Source: an uncultured Bacillota bacterium
Lineage (GTDB): Bacteria; Bacillota; Clostridia; Peptostreptococcales; Anaerovoracaceae
Reading direction: 5' to 3'
Length of the DNA stretch: 64,000 bases
Assembly: GCA_927441425.1 (NCBI GenBank)
Contig: CAKMKG010000007.1
Span: 1 to 64,000, forward strand
Position numbers and translations under genes: made by a program. Below, piece after piece: positions 37,014-44,322 of this stretch (position 1 is its first letter; the number at the start of each line of letters is the position of its first letter). A model generated the notes under the pieces. That model worked only from the letters and a program-made list of their open reading frames with translations, made no database searches and was not told the DNA's origin.

Positions 37014-37546
37014 ATATTTTTATCAGCGGAGGCTGCAAAAACGGAAAATCATATTACGCCCAGCACCTTGCGAAGAAGCAGGCCTTGGATAATGCACCGC
37101 TTTATTACATCGCAACCATGGAACCTGCAGACGAAGAGGATCAAGCACGGATTCTGCGGCATCAGCAGGAACGGGACGGCTGGGGGTTTACGACACTGGA
37201 AAAGAGTAGTGCCATCGGAGACTTGCATGCTGATTTTTCCGGAAGCTTTCTTTTGGACAGCGTTACCGCCCTGCTGTCCAATGAAATGTTCCGAAAAGAT
37301 GGCACAGTTGATCGGACGGCGCATCTGAGGATTGCCGAGGAGCTGGAGCAGCTAGCCGATCAAAGCGGAAATATCGTATTTGTATCAGACTATATTTATT
37401 CGGATGCGATGAAATATGAAGAGCTGACAGAGTTGTACCGGAAAGGGCTTGCCTGGATCGACAGAGCTCTGGCCAGAAAATGTGATGCGGTGATCGAAGT
37501 GTCCTATGGGAATATCCAATTGTTAAAAGGAGATATTTTACGTTGA
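37010..37546 (+). CDS. cobU: Adenosylcobinamide kinase / guanylyltransferase
   Basis: A 178-residue enzyme that phosphorylates and guanylylates adenosylcobinamide in cobalamin nucleotide-loop assembly. The P-loop is GGCKNGKS, followed by LYYIATMEPADEEDQARILRHQQERDGWGF, the family guanylate-binding stretch, and LLDSVTALLSNEMF. The C-terminus is shorter and less typical than usual. It overlaps the radical-SAM gene and cobS by 4 bases each. Confidence 0.88.
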   Translation: MNIFISGGCKNGKSYYAQHLAKKQALDNAPLYYIATMEPADEEDQARILRHQQERDGWGFTTLEKSSAIGDLHADFSGSFLLDSVTALLSNEMFRKDGTVDRTAHLRIAEELEQLADQSGNIVFVSDYIYSDAMKYEELTELYRKGLAWIDRALARKCDAVIEVSYGNIQLLKGDILR

Positions 37547-38355
37547 ACTATATACAAGCATTTTTCATGTCATTCGGCATGTTCACGTCCATCCCCTGTC
37601 CTTATCGTCCGTGGAATGAAAAGGCTCGGCATCTGATGCTGGTTTTCCTTCCGCTGGTGGGACTGGTAATCGGGTTCATTTGGTATGGGCTCTATCTGCT
37701 TATGGGCTGGCTCAATATTCCCCTTCAGCTGCAGACCGCCGTGCTGATGCTTTATCCTTATCTTATCACGGGTTTTATTCATTTGGACGGCTTCATGGAT
37801 ACGTCGGATGCGATTTTGTCCGGAAGACCCCTCGAGGAAAAACTGAGAATTTTAAAGGATCCCCATACGGGAGCCTTTGCGGTGATTTCCGTTGGGATCT
37901 TGTTTATTGTCTGTTTTGCGGCTATGTTATCCACGATGGAGCAGCTGCATTTCAGACAGGCGCTGGATATAGCGGTTGGTGATCCTATGCTTGCGTTAAT
38001 TCTGATTCCGATGATCACCAGATGCTGCTCTGCCATAGCGGTGCTTACGGGAAAACCCCTTTCCCACAGTCAATACAACGAGGGGGTGGGTACGACAAAA
38101 CCTCTTTCTGAAGTCACGGCTATCAGCCTCATGGGACTGGCCGCCATTGCAGCAGCGATTGCCATTGGGATGGGGATTTTCGTAAAGGAAGCATCCTATT
38201 CCGTTCCGCTGGTCCTGGCGGCTGCCGTTGCCGCTTACCTAGCAGCAATATTCGGCGCTGCGCGTAGGCTTAAGGGGGTATCGGGTGATCTGGCAGGCTA
38301 TGCTTTAACCATCGGAGAAGCTTTTGCCATCATTATGCTGGCACTGCTGTCATAA
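37543..38355 (+). CDS. cobS: Adenosylcobinamide-GDP ribazoletransferase
   Basis: A 270-residue integral membrane enzyme joining alpha-ribazole to GDP-cobinamide. It has six or more membrane segments and the motif FIHLDGFMDTSDAILSGRPLEEKLRILKDPHTGAFAV, whose Asp-rich part binds magnesium. The start is TTG 37543 after AAAAGGAGAT and overlaps the cobU stop. Confidence 0.93.
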   Translation: MNYIQAFFMSFGMFTSIPCPYRPWNEKARHLMLVFLPLVGLVIGFIWYGLYLLMGWLNIPLQLQTAVLMLYPYLITGFIHLDGFMDTSDAILSGRPLEEKLRILKDPHTGAFAVISVGILFIVCFAAMLSTMEQLHFRQALDIAVGDPMLALILIPMITRCCSAIAVLTGKPLSHSQYNEGVGTTKPLSEVTAISLMGLAAIAAAIAIGMGIFVKEASYSVPLVLAAAVAAYLAAIFGAARRLKGVSGDLAGYALTIGEAFAIIMLALLS

Positions 38356-38380
38356 TTTCGTCGAAATGAAGGAGAAAACA

Positions 38381-38785
38381 ATGCATTTAATCTTTGGCGG
38401 TGCTTATCAGGGAAAACTGGATTATGCGAAGGAACGCTATCAACTAGGTGAGGAAGACATCTTCTTCTGCAGCGCAGGGGAAACGGGAGAGGGATGTCCT
38501 TCCGGCCCTCAGATCGATTTGAATAAGAAAGCCGTTGCCCGGTTGGAGGACTTTGTGCTTTGCTGCGTCCGCAGCGGTGTGGAAGCAGCGGATTATCTAG
38601 AGGAACGTCGTGAGGAGTGGAGCAATACAATTTTTCTCTGCACCGATATCTCTGCGGGCATTGTACCCTTTGAAAAGGAACTGAGAGCTTGGAGGGAAAT
38701 GGTAGGGAGAACCCTAACCTATCTTGGAAAGGAAGCGAAGGAGGTCACCAGAGTATTCTGCGGCCTTCCGCAAAAGATAAAATAA
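38381..38785 (+). CDS. Second CobU-like protein, short
   Basis: A 134-residue protein. The end (DISAGIVPFEKELRAWREMVGRTLTYLGKEAKEVTRVFCGLPQKIK) closely follows the C-terminal half of CobU. The N-terminus has a reduced P-loop-like GGAYQGK and a much shortened middle. It may be a partial or specialised paralog working with the first CobU. The start is ATG 38381 after AAGGAG. Its stop shares one base with the next gene. Confidence 0.75.
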   Translation: MHLIFGGAYQGKLDYAKERYQLGEEDIFFCSAGETGEGCPSGPQIDLNKKAVARLEDFVLCCVRSGVEAADYLEERREEWSNTIFLCTDISAGIVPFEKELRAWREMVGRTLTYLGKEAKEVTRVFCGLPQKIK

Positions 38786-39384
38786 TGGGAAAGATTCATC
38801 TGATTAGACATGGAACAACCGAAGCAAATACTGCTCAAATGTATTACGGAAGCACGGACTTGCCCCTCAGCAACGAAGGGGTTGATATCATCGCAAATCT
38901 GACAGCCGCCAAGGCATATCCGAAAGCCGACGGTGCGATCCTGTATACAACCGGCTTACTGCGGACGGAGCAAACCTTTTTCCTGATCTATGGCTGCCGG
39001 GAGCATCACACGGTGCCCGAACTGAGAGAATACCACTTCGGGGACTTCGAAATGAAAACCCACGATCAATTGATGGAGAACGAGGAGTATCAGGCGTGGA
39101 TCAATGACACGAAAGGCATGACGCCCTGCCCTGAGGGAGAGAGCCCTCATGAGTTCCGTTCCAGGATCTGTGCGGGTTTTTCAATCATATTGGAGAAACA
39201 CAAGAGCCAAGAATACAACGATAGGAACAGTATCCTCGTCTGCCACGGCGGCGTGATCTCTGTGATCATGGGGCTATGCTTCCCCCATTCGGAAAAGAAC
39301 ATCTTCCAGTGGCAGCCAGAGCCGGGCAGAGGATATACGATCCATATTGAGGGTGGAGAACCCATCTCCTATGATGAAATTTAA
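38785..39384 (+). CDS. Histidine phosphatase, CobC-like (alpha-ribazole phosphatase)
   Basis: A 199-residue phosphoglycerate-mutase-type phosphatase. The catalytic motif is LIRHGTTEAN, with the second His in VCHGGVIS and the acid in LREYHFGDFE. The position after cobU-cobS-cobU2 supports dephosphorylation of alpha-ribazole 5'-phosphate or of the cobalamin phosphate. ATG 38785 begins on the last base of the previous stop (TAATG). Confidence 0.85.
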   Translation: MGKIHLIRHGTTEANTAQMYYGSTDLPLSNEGVDIIANLTAAKAYPKADGAILYTTGLLRTEQTFFLIYGCREHHTVPELREYHFGDFEMKTHDQLMENEEYQAWINDTKGMTPCPEGESPHEFRSRICAGFSIILEKHKSQEYNDRNSILVCHGGVISVIMGLCFPHSEKNIFQWQPEPGRGYTIHIEGGEPISYDEI

Positions 39385-39460
39385 AATGGTTTAGGAGTGT
39401 TACATTTATAAAGAAAAAAAGGTATAATGATAGATATTAAAGAAGAAAGTGGGATTCCCT

Positions 39461-39709
39461 ATGTTGAAAAAAAAATTTTGGTTCAGTGAAAATGAAAGTT
39501 TTAATATGGATGATGAATTCGACCGTGCAGAAGTGAAAAGAAGATCCGACCGATTCTACTGTCAATATGAGTATATCAAGTGCGAATATGCGAGAAACAT
39601 CGAAGGGAAAGAATTTAGCTGCGAAAAGATGATTGACGGAACCTATAAAGAGCGACCGGATCCCATCGAAGGCCACGGTAAGTGCAGGGCATATAAGGTA
39701 AAGAGATGA
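39461..39709 (+). CDS. Small cysteine-containing hypothetical protein
   Basis: An 82-residue protein not recognised as a known family. It has four cysteines (FYCQYEYIKC, FSCEK, GKCRAY) that could bind a metal. I favour ATG 39461 (AGTGGGA upstream); GTG 39449 is possible. The stop overlaps the ferredoxin-nitroreductase start (ATGA), so it may assist that enzyme. Confidence 0.6.
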   Translation: MLKKKFWFSENESFNMDDEFDRAEVKRRSDRFYCQYEYIKCEYARNIEGKEFSCEKMIDGTYKERPDPIEGHGKCRAYKVKR

Positions 39710-40488
39710 TAAAAATTAATTTGGATCAATGCATCGGATGCTTAAAATGCGTTTCGGTTTGCCCCTTTCGCATTTTAGAGGCTAAGCAAGGAAAGCCGGA
39801 AATGAGTGAGGTGAAACGATGCGTTCGTTGCCTTCACTGTGCTGCTGCCTGCCCTCAGAAGGCAATTGGACTAGGCGAGCTTGAGGGGATTTTGCCTGAT
39901 GAAATGCCGACGTTTCCCGGAGATTTCCATAAGCAGATTGAGGGATTTCTGATGACAAGAAGATCTTATAGGAGCTTTAAACAGGAAGCTGTGCCGAGAG
40001 AGATCTTGCTCCGAGCGCTTCGGGTTTCGGCCTGGGCTCCCAGTGCGAAAAATCAACACCCGACAAGGTGGATCGTAGTCGACGATGATAAAAAGATAAA
40101 AATCATAATGGACCACATTCTGGAATACGTGAGAGAAACCGGAATTTCGCCGGAGATTGCAGAATTATATGAACGGGGAAAGAATGTGGTGATGGGAAAC
40201 GCGAAGACACTCCTGCTTGCTTATGCCGGAACCAATGCAATCAACCCGCCGGTGGACACGGCCCTTGCCATGCATCAAGTAGAATTGATGCTTCAAGCAC
40301 AGGGAATCGGGACCTGTTGGGCAGGATACTTCACGAGAATGTGCAATCAGGTTCCTGCCCTGCGTGAGATGTTGAAGCTGCCGGAGGGTTGCCAATTCTA
40401 TTGCGCAATGATGGTAGGTTATCCCGAGAAAGAACAATATCTACATATTCCCAATCGGCCTATCCAGCCCAATATTCAATGGTTATAA
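39706..40488 (+). CDS. Nitroreductase-family protein with 2[4Fe-4S] ferredoxin domain
   Basis: A 260-residue protein. Residues 1-55 hold two cluster motifs, CIGCLKCVSVCPF and CVRCLHCAAACPQ. Residues about 80-255 are the FMN-binding nitroreductase fold (TRRSYRSF, SAWAPSAKNQHPTRWIVV, GIGTCWAGYF, MVGYPEKE). Such proteins move electrons from ferredoxin to FMN; the substrate is not known. It is translationally coupled to the small protein upstream. Confidence 0.88.
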   Translation: MIKINLDQCIGCLKCVSVCPFRILEAKQGKPEMSEVKRCVRCLHCAAACPQKAIGLGELEGILPDEMPTFPGDFHKQIEGFLMTRRSYRSFKQEAVPREILLRALRVSAWAPSAKNQHPTRWIVVDDDKKIKIIMDHILEYVRETGISPEIAELYERGKNVVMGNAKTLLLAYAGTNAINPPVDTALAMHQVELMLQAQGIGTCWAGYFTRMCNQVPALREMLKLPEGCQFYCAMMVGYPEKEQYLHIPNRPIQPNIQWL

Positions 40489-40520
40489 ATAGGAAATGAT
40501 AGTTCCAGTTGAGAAAAATA

Positions 40521-40593
40521 AAAAATCATGCGCATTCGTTGATGGAGATAGTGATGAAGTTGACATCTCCCCCATGTTTGTAGCATGATTTTT
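40521..40593. repeat. Long-loop inverted repeat between convergent genes
   Basis: AAAAATCATGC and GCATGATTTTT pair over 11 bp around a 51-base interior. The AT tracts at the outer ends would give a T-tail in either direction, so it may serve as a weak bidirectional terminator for the nitroreductase and bioY. Confidence 0.45.
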
Positions 40594-40619
40594 GTTGTTT
40601 ATGCCGATCATCGGCACGA

Positions 40620-41138
40620 TTATACCAGCCGATGAAGTTTTTTCACCAGGATGGAACCAGTCGCGATTTTGAGGGCATCTCCCAAGAGGAACGGTACCAC
40701 GCAGAGCATCAGCGCTGCAATCAGTCCTGTGGAGGTTATGTACATAAACCATACTGTGCCAAGGAGATAACAAACCGCCAACCCTGCGGTCATGCTGATG
40801 ATATTTTTATAATAACCCTGTCCCAGCTTCTCAACCATGAATCCGGTGAGCCAGGCCGCCGACACATAACCGATGATATATCCACCTGTGGGACCGGTGA
40901 TGTGTCCAAATCCACCTGTGAAACCCGCGAATACAGGCAGACCGATGGCTCCGAGGAGGACATATACGAGCTGACTGACTGCTCCGCCCTTGGAACCGAG
41001 AAGACCACCCGCAAGAAAAACGGACAACGTCGCCAGGTTGATGGGTACCGGTGTAAAGGGAAGGGGGATGGATATCATGGAACACACAGCGGTCAGTGCC
41101 GCGAACAGCGCATAGAGAATCATTTTCTTTGTTTTCAT
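40620..41138 (-). CDS. bioY: Biotin transporter BioY
   Basis: A 172-residue membrane protein, the substrate-binding S component for biotin. The family pattern is clear: SIPLPFTPVPINLATLSVFLAGGLLG, then GGFGHITGPTGGYIIGY. I start at ATG 41138; the 193-residue track ORF adds a poor N-terminus. GAGGAG lies 12 bases upstream, a long spacing. The promoter overlaps a BirA-type operator, and birA lies elsewhere in the window. Confidence 0.93.
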   Translation of the reverse strand: MKTKKMILYALFAALTAVCSMISIPLPFTPVPINLATLSVFLAGGLLGSKGGAVSQLVYVLLGAIGLPVFAGFTGGFGHITGPTGGYIIGYVSAAWLTGFMVEKLGQGYYKNIISMTAGLAVCYLLGTVWFMYITSTGLIAALMLCVVPFLLGDALKIATGSILVKKLHRLV

Positions 41139-41172
41139 GGATAAGTCACACTCCTCAATTCGTAATGAGGAA

Positions 41173-41201
41173 ATTATAACGGGAATAGGGCTAGTTGTCA
41201 A
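41173..41201 (-). promoter_or_regulatory. bioY promoter
   Basis: On the minus strand TTGACA (41196-41201), a 17-base spacer and TATAAT (41173-41178): a full consensus sigma-A promoter. Its -35 box lies inside the left half of the BirA-type operator. Confidence 0.9.
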
Positions 41202-41226
41202 CCTAAATATGCATATAAGTTTACAA
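41195..41226. promoter_or_regulatory. BirA-type biotin operator
   Basis: TTGTCAAC (41195-41202) and GTTTACAA (41219-41226) are inverted across 16 bases. Half-sites of the form TTGTNAAC with this spacing are the known BirA operator layout. Binding of biotinyl-AMP-bound BirA would cover the bioY -35 box. Confidence 0.8.
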
Positions 41227-41244
41227 TAGGAGGTGAAGGGAACT

Positions 41245-41286
41245 ATGGATTCACGGTATCGTTATAAAAACAGGAAAAACCGTTGA
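41245..41286 (+). CDS. Possible 13-residue leader ORF with strong ribosome site
   Basis: ATG to TGA encodes MDSRYRYKNRKNR, highly basic. AGGAGGTGAAGGG lies just upstream, a better ribosome site than most genes here have. It sits before the his promoter, so a role as his leader peptide is doubtful. No histidine codons are present. Expression is unproven. Confidence 0.3.
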   Translation: MDSRYRYKNRKNR

Positions 41287-41294
41287 AAACCCTG

Positions 41295-41323
41295 TTGACT
41301 TTATCGCTTTAAAGTGATAACAT
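41295..41323 (+). promoter_or_regulatory. Histidine operon promoter with internal operator-like palindrome
   Basis: TTGACT (41295-41300), a 17-base spacer and TAACAT (41318-41323). The spacer is nearly filled by TATCGCTTTAAAGTGATA (41302-41319), an 18-base palindrome with one mismatch. It overlaps the -10 box and fits a repressor site. Confidence 0.75.
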
Positions 41324-41359
41324 AATAACGCAATAAACTATTCTATGGAGGAAATGGAC

Positions 41360-43012
41360 ATGAAAAAGTATGATCGAATCACGCCGGAAGGGACAAAGGA
41401 TTTGCTGTTTCAGGAATGCGCAGCGCAGAAAAAAATCATAGAAACACTGCGGGAAACCTTTGAGAAAAAAGGATATCATGAGGTAATTACCCCGGGCTTT
41501 GAGTTCTATGACGTATTTTCGTCCAATTCTATGTACTATCCCCAGGAAAGCATGTACAAACTCATCGATCATAAGGGAAGGCTTCTGGCGCTGAGGCCTG
41601 ATTCCACCATTCCCATCGCACGGCTCACCGCCACCAAGCTCAAGGGCCATGCCCTCCCCATTCGACTTTACTATGCCCAGAGGATTTATCGCCAACAGCC
41701 GGAACTCAGGGGAAGAAGCAATGAAATCATGCAGATGGGAATAGAACTTGTCGGCCTTTCCAGCTTTGAATCAGACATCGAAATCCTGACGGCCGGCATG
41801 GAAGCATTGACATCCTGCTGTACGGATGATTTTAGAATAGAACTCGGTCACATCGGAATATACAAGCTGTTAATGGATCACCTAAACGCATCCTCGGAGC
41901 AGAAGGTAACGATTCACTCTCTCATCGCCTCCAAGAATTACGCCGGACTATCGGATATTCTGGAAGACTTTCCGGAGAGCCAAACAGTGGAGCTTCTCAA
42001 GGAGCTGCCGAAATTATTCGGAGGAAGAGAGGCATTGGATAAAGCGAGAAAGCTCTTTAACGGCTATGATGAGAAGCTTTTGGAAATGCTCTCGTATTTG
42101 GAGCGGATCTTCCAGGGTCTTGTGGACCTTCGTATGGATAAGGTAATGATCGACTTTGGATTGGTTCATCAGGCCGAATATTACAGCTCCCTGATTTTTC
42201 GCGGATACATTTCCTCAGCAGGAGAGCCCGTGCTATCGGGAGGAAGATACGATGAGCTGTTCAAGGATTTTGGGGAAAGCTTACCGGCCATCGGCTTCGG
42301 TATCAATGTGGATCAGCTCGCTTCCGGGATGCTCAAATGCAATGAACCATATAACGAAAACGTAAATGATATGCAGAAGCCGAACAATCTGCGGATCGCC
42401 CTCACAAAGGGTAGGCTGGAAAAAAATATCGTGGAGCTGTTGGATGAGATGGGATATGATACGGGGAACCTCAAGGACAAAGGTAGAAAACTACTTCTTT
42501 CCATCCCGGATAAAAATATGGATGTGGTCCTGGCCAAAGCTGCCGATGTGATCACCTATGTGGAGCACGGCGTCTGTGATGTGGGCGTTGTAGGGAAAGA
42601 CACCATTGTGGAAAGCGGAGGGACCTTCTATGAGGTGTTGGATCTGGGCTTTGGAAAATGCAAGTTTGCTCTAGCGGTTCCGAAGGGTTCTGATTTCTAC
42701 GGCGGCTATCGTACGAAGCGCATCGCTACCAAATATCCAAAGGTCGCCAGTGCTTATTTTGAATCAAAGTGCATGGATGTTGAGGTTATCAAAATTGAAG
42801 GCTCAGTAGAGCTGGCACCGCTGCTGTCCTTGGCTGACGGAATTGTGGATATCGTCGAAACGGGAACAACCCTGAAGGAAAATGGCCTTGAGGTGATTGA
42901 GGAAATCAGGAATATTTCTGCAAGATTGATCGTAAATGTAGCCAGCATGAAGCTGAAGAAAGCGGAAATTGACGCGCTGATCACTGATATTCAGGAGAAG
43001 GTGAGGAAATAA
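41360..43012 (+). CDS. hisZG: HisZ-HisG fusion (ATP phosphoribosyltransferase, regulatory plus catalytic)
   Basis: A 550-residue protein that starts histidine synthesis by joining ATP and PRPP. Residues about 1-330 are HisZ, a HisRS paralog (RITPEGTKDLL, LRPDSTIPIARL, LSGGRYDELFKDFG). After a linker of about 12 residues, about 343-550 is short-form HisG (LRIALTKGRLEKN, DVGVVGKDTI, DGIVDIVETGTTLKENGL). These are separate genes in most Firmicutes. ATG 41360 follows GGAGGAA. No ribosome site lies at the joint, so it is a true single polypeptide if the sequence is correct. Confidence 0.93.
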   Translation: MKKYDRITPEGTKDLLFQECAAQKKIIETLRETFEKKGYHEVITPGFEFYDVFSSNSMYYPQESMYKLIDHKGRLLALRPDSTIPIARLTATKLKGHALPIRLYYAQRIYRQQPELRGRSNEIMQMGIELVGLSSFESDIEILTAGMEALTSCCTDDFRIELGHIGIYKLLMDHLNASSEQKVTIHSLIASKNYAGLSDILEDFPESQTVELLKELPKLFGGREALDKARKLFNGYDEKLLEMLSYLERIFQGLVDLRMDKVMIDFGLVHQAEYYSSLIFRGYISSAGEPVLSGGRYDELFKDFGESLPAIGFGINVDQLASGMLKCNEPYNENVNDMQKPNNLRIALTKGRLEKNIVELLDEMGYDTGNLKDKGRKLLLSIPDKNMDVVLAKAADVITYVEHGVCDVGVVGKDTIVESGGTFYEVLDLGFGKCKFALAVPKGSDFYGGYRTKRIATKYPKVASAYFESKCMDVEVIKIEGSVELAPLLSLADGIVDIVETGTTLKENGLEVIEEIRNISARLIVNVASMKLKKAEIDALITDIQEKVRK

Positions 43013-43013
43013 T

Positions 43014-44321
43014 ATGGAAATCATTTACGCAGATAATAATAAGGAATATGAATTCCTCAATGAAATGAAAAAGAGGACGGCTGAAATCAACCTTTCGGTC
43101 AATTCTGCGGTTTTGAACATCATCGATGATGTCAGGGAAAAGGGCGATGAAGCCATCCGGGCTTATGGGTTGAAATTCGACGGTGGAAGTCCCGAACAAT
43201 TTGAAGTCACGCGGGAAGAGATGAAGCTAGCCTATGAAAATGCAGAAGATGGTCTGAAAAAAGCTTTGTTGCATGCGAAAGAAAACATTACTGCTTACCA
43301 TGAAAAACAGGTAAGGCAGGGTTATGAAATGAAAAAAGAAAAAGGGATCATTCTTGGGCAGATCCTTCGCGGACTGTCCAGAGTCGGGATCTATGTGCCC
43401 GGCGGAACGGCAGCCTATCCTTCCACTGTACTGATGAATGCCATACCGGCCAGACTTGCGGGAGTTGAGGAAATCGTCATGGTAACACCACCCATCGTTG
43501 AAAACAATAAGGAGGGCAAACAAAGCTGTAAAGCAAATCCCGATATTCTTACAGCAGCGTATCTGGCCGGTGTGGACAGAGTATTTCTGGCAGGGGGAGC
43601 CCAGGCAATCGCTGCACTAACCTTTGGAACGGAAAGCTTTCCCATGGTGGATAAAATCGTCGGGCCGGGCAATATCTTTGTCGCAACGGCGAAAAAGCTC
43701 CTCTTTGGTCAGGTGGATATCGACATGATTGCGGGCCCCAGTGAAATTCTGGTACTGGCAGATAAGGATGCCAATCCGAGATTTATTGCAGCGGACCTGA
43801 TGAGCCAGGCAGAGCATGATCCAATGTCGTCGGCAGTGCTGCTGACCACCAATGAAAAAGTTGCGCAGGAAACAGTGAAAGAGCTTGCCCTTCAAATAGA
43901 GAAACTGGAAAGAAAAGACATCATTCAAAAATCTCTCGCTGATTACAGTGCCATCATCCTTTGTGGGAGCATGGAGGAAATGATCGAACTGGCAAACACC
44001 ATAGCGCCGGAGCATCTGGAACTCATGGTAAAAGAACCCATGAACTATCTGACGCAAATTAAAAATGCCGGCTCCGTATTCTGCGGAGAGTATGCTCCAG
44101 AACCGTTGGGAGATTATTTGTCGGGAACGAACCATGTGCTTCCCACTTCGGGAACTGCAAGATTTGCATCTCCTTTGGGGGTGGACAGCTTCATTAAGAA
44201 GATGAGCTATACCTTCTATACCCGTGAGGCACTTGCAGCAGATCGGGAGGATATCATCACCATTGCGGAGAAAGAGGGGCTGAGCGCCCATGCCAATTCC
44301 ATCAAAGTGAGGTTTGAATAA
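43014..44321 (+). CDS. hisD: Histidinol dehydrogenase
   Basis: A 435-residue zinc enzyme for the last two oxidations to histidine. Motifs: YVPGGTAAYPSTVLMNAIPA, VGPGNIFVATAKKLLFG, IAGPSEILVLAD and DLMSQAEHDP (zinc and catalytic residues). It starts one base after the hisZG stop, with GAGG inside the previous gene. Confidence 0.95.
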   Translation: MEIIYADNNKEYEFLNEMKKRTAEINLSVNSAVLNIIDDVREKGDEAIRAYGLKFDGGSPEQFEVTREEMKLAYENAEDGLKKALLHAKENITAYHEKQVRQGYEMKKEKGIILGQILRGLSRVGIYVPGGTAAYPSTVLMNAIPARLAGVEEIVMVTPPIVENNKEGKQSCKANPDILTAAYLAGVDRVFLAGGAQAIAALTFGTESFPMVDKIVGPGNIFVATAKKLLFGQVDIDMIAGPSEILVLADKDANPRFIAADLMSQAEHDPMSSAVLLTTNEKVAQETVKELALQIEKLERKDIIQKSLADYSAIILCGSMEEMIELANTIAPEHLELMVKEPMNYLTQIKNAGSVFCGEYAPEPLGDYLSGTNHVLPTSGTARFASPLGVDSFIKKMSYTFYTREALAADREDIITIAEKEGLSAHANSIKVRFE

Positions 44322-44322
44322 G

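Noticed and set aside
40521-40593. Possible small RNA from the long-loop inverted repeat
   Set aside because: There is no promoter evidence, and the position between convergent genes is explained by a weak terminator.
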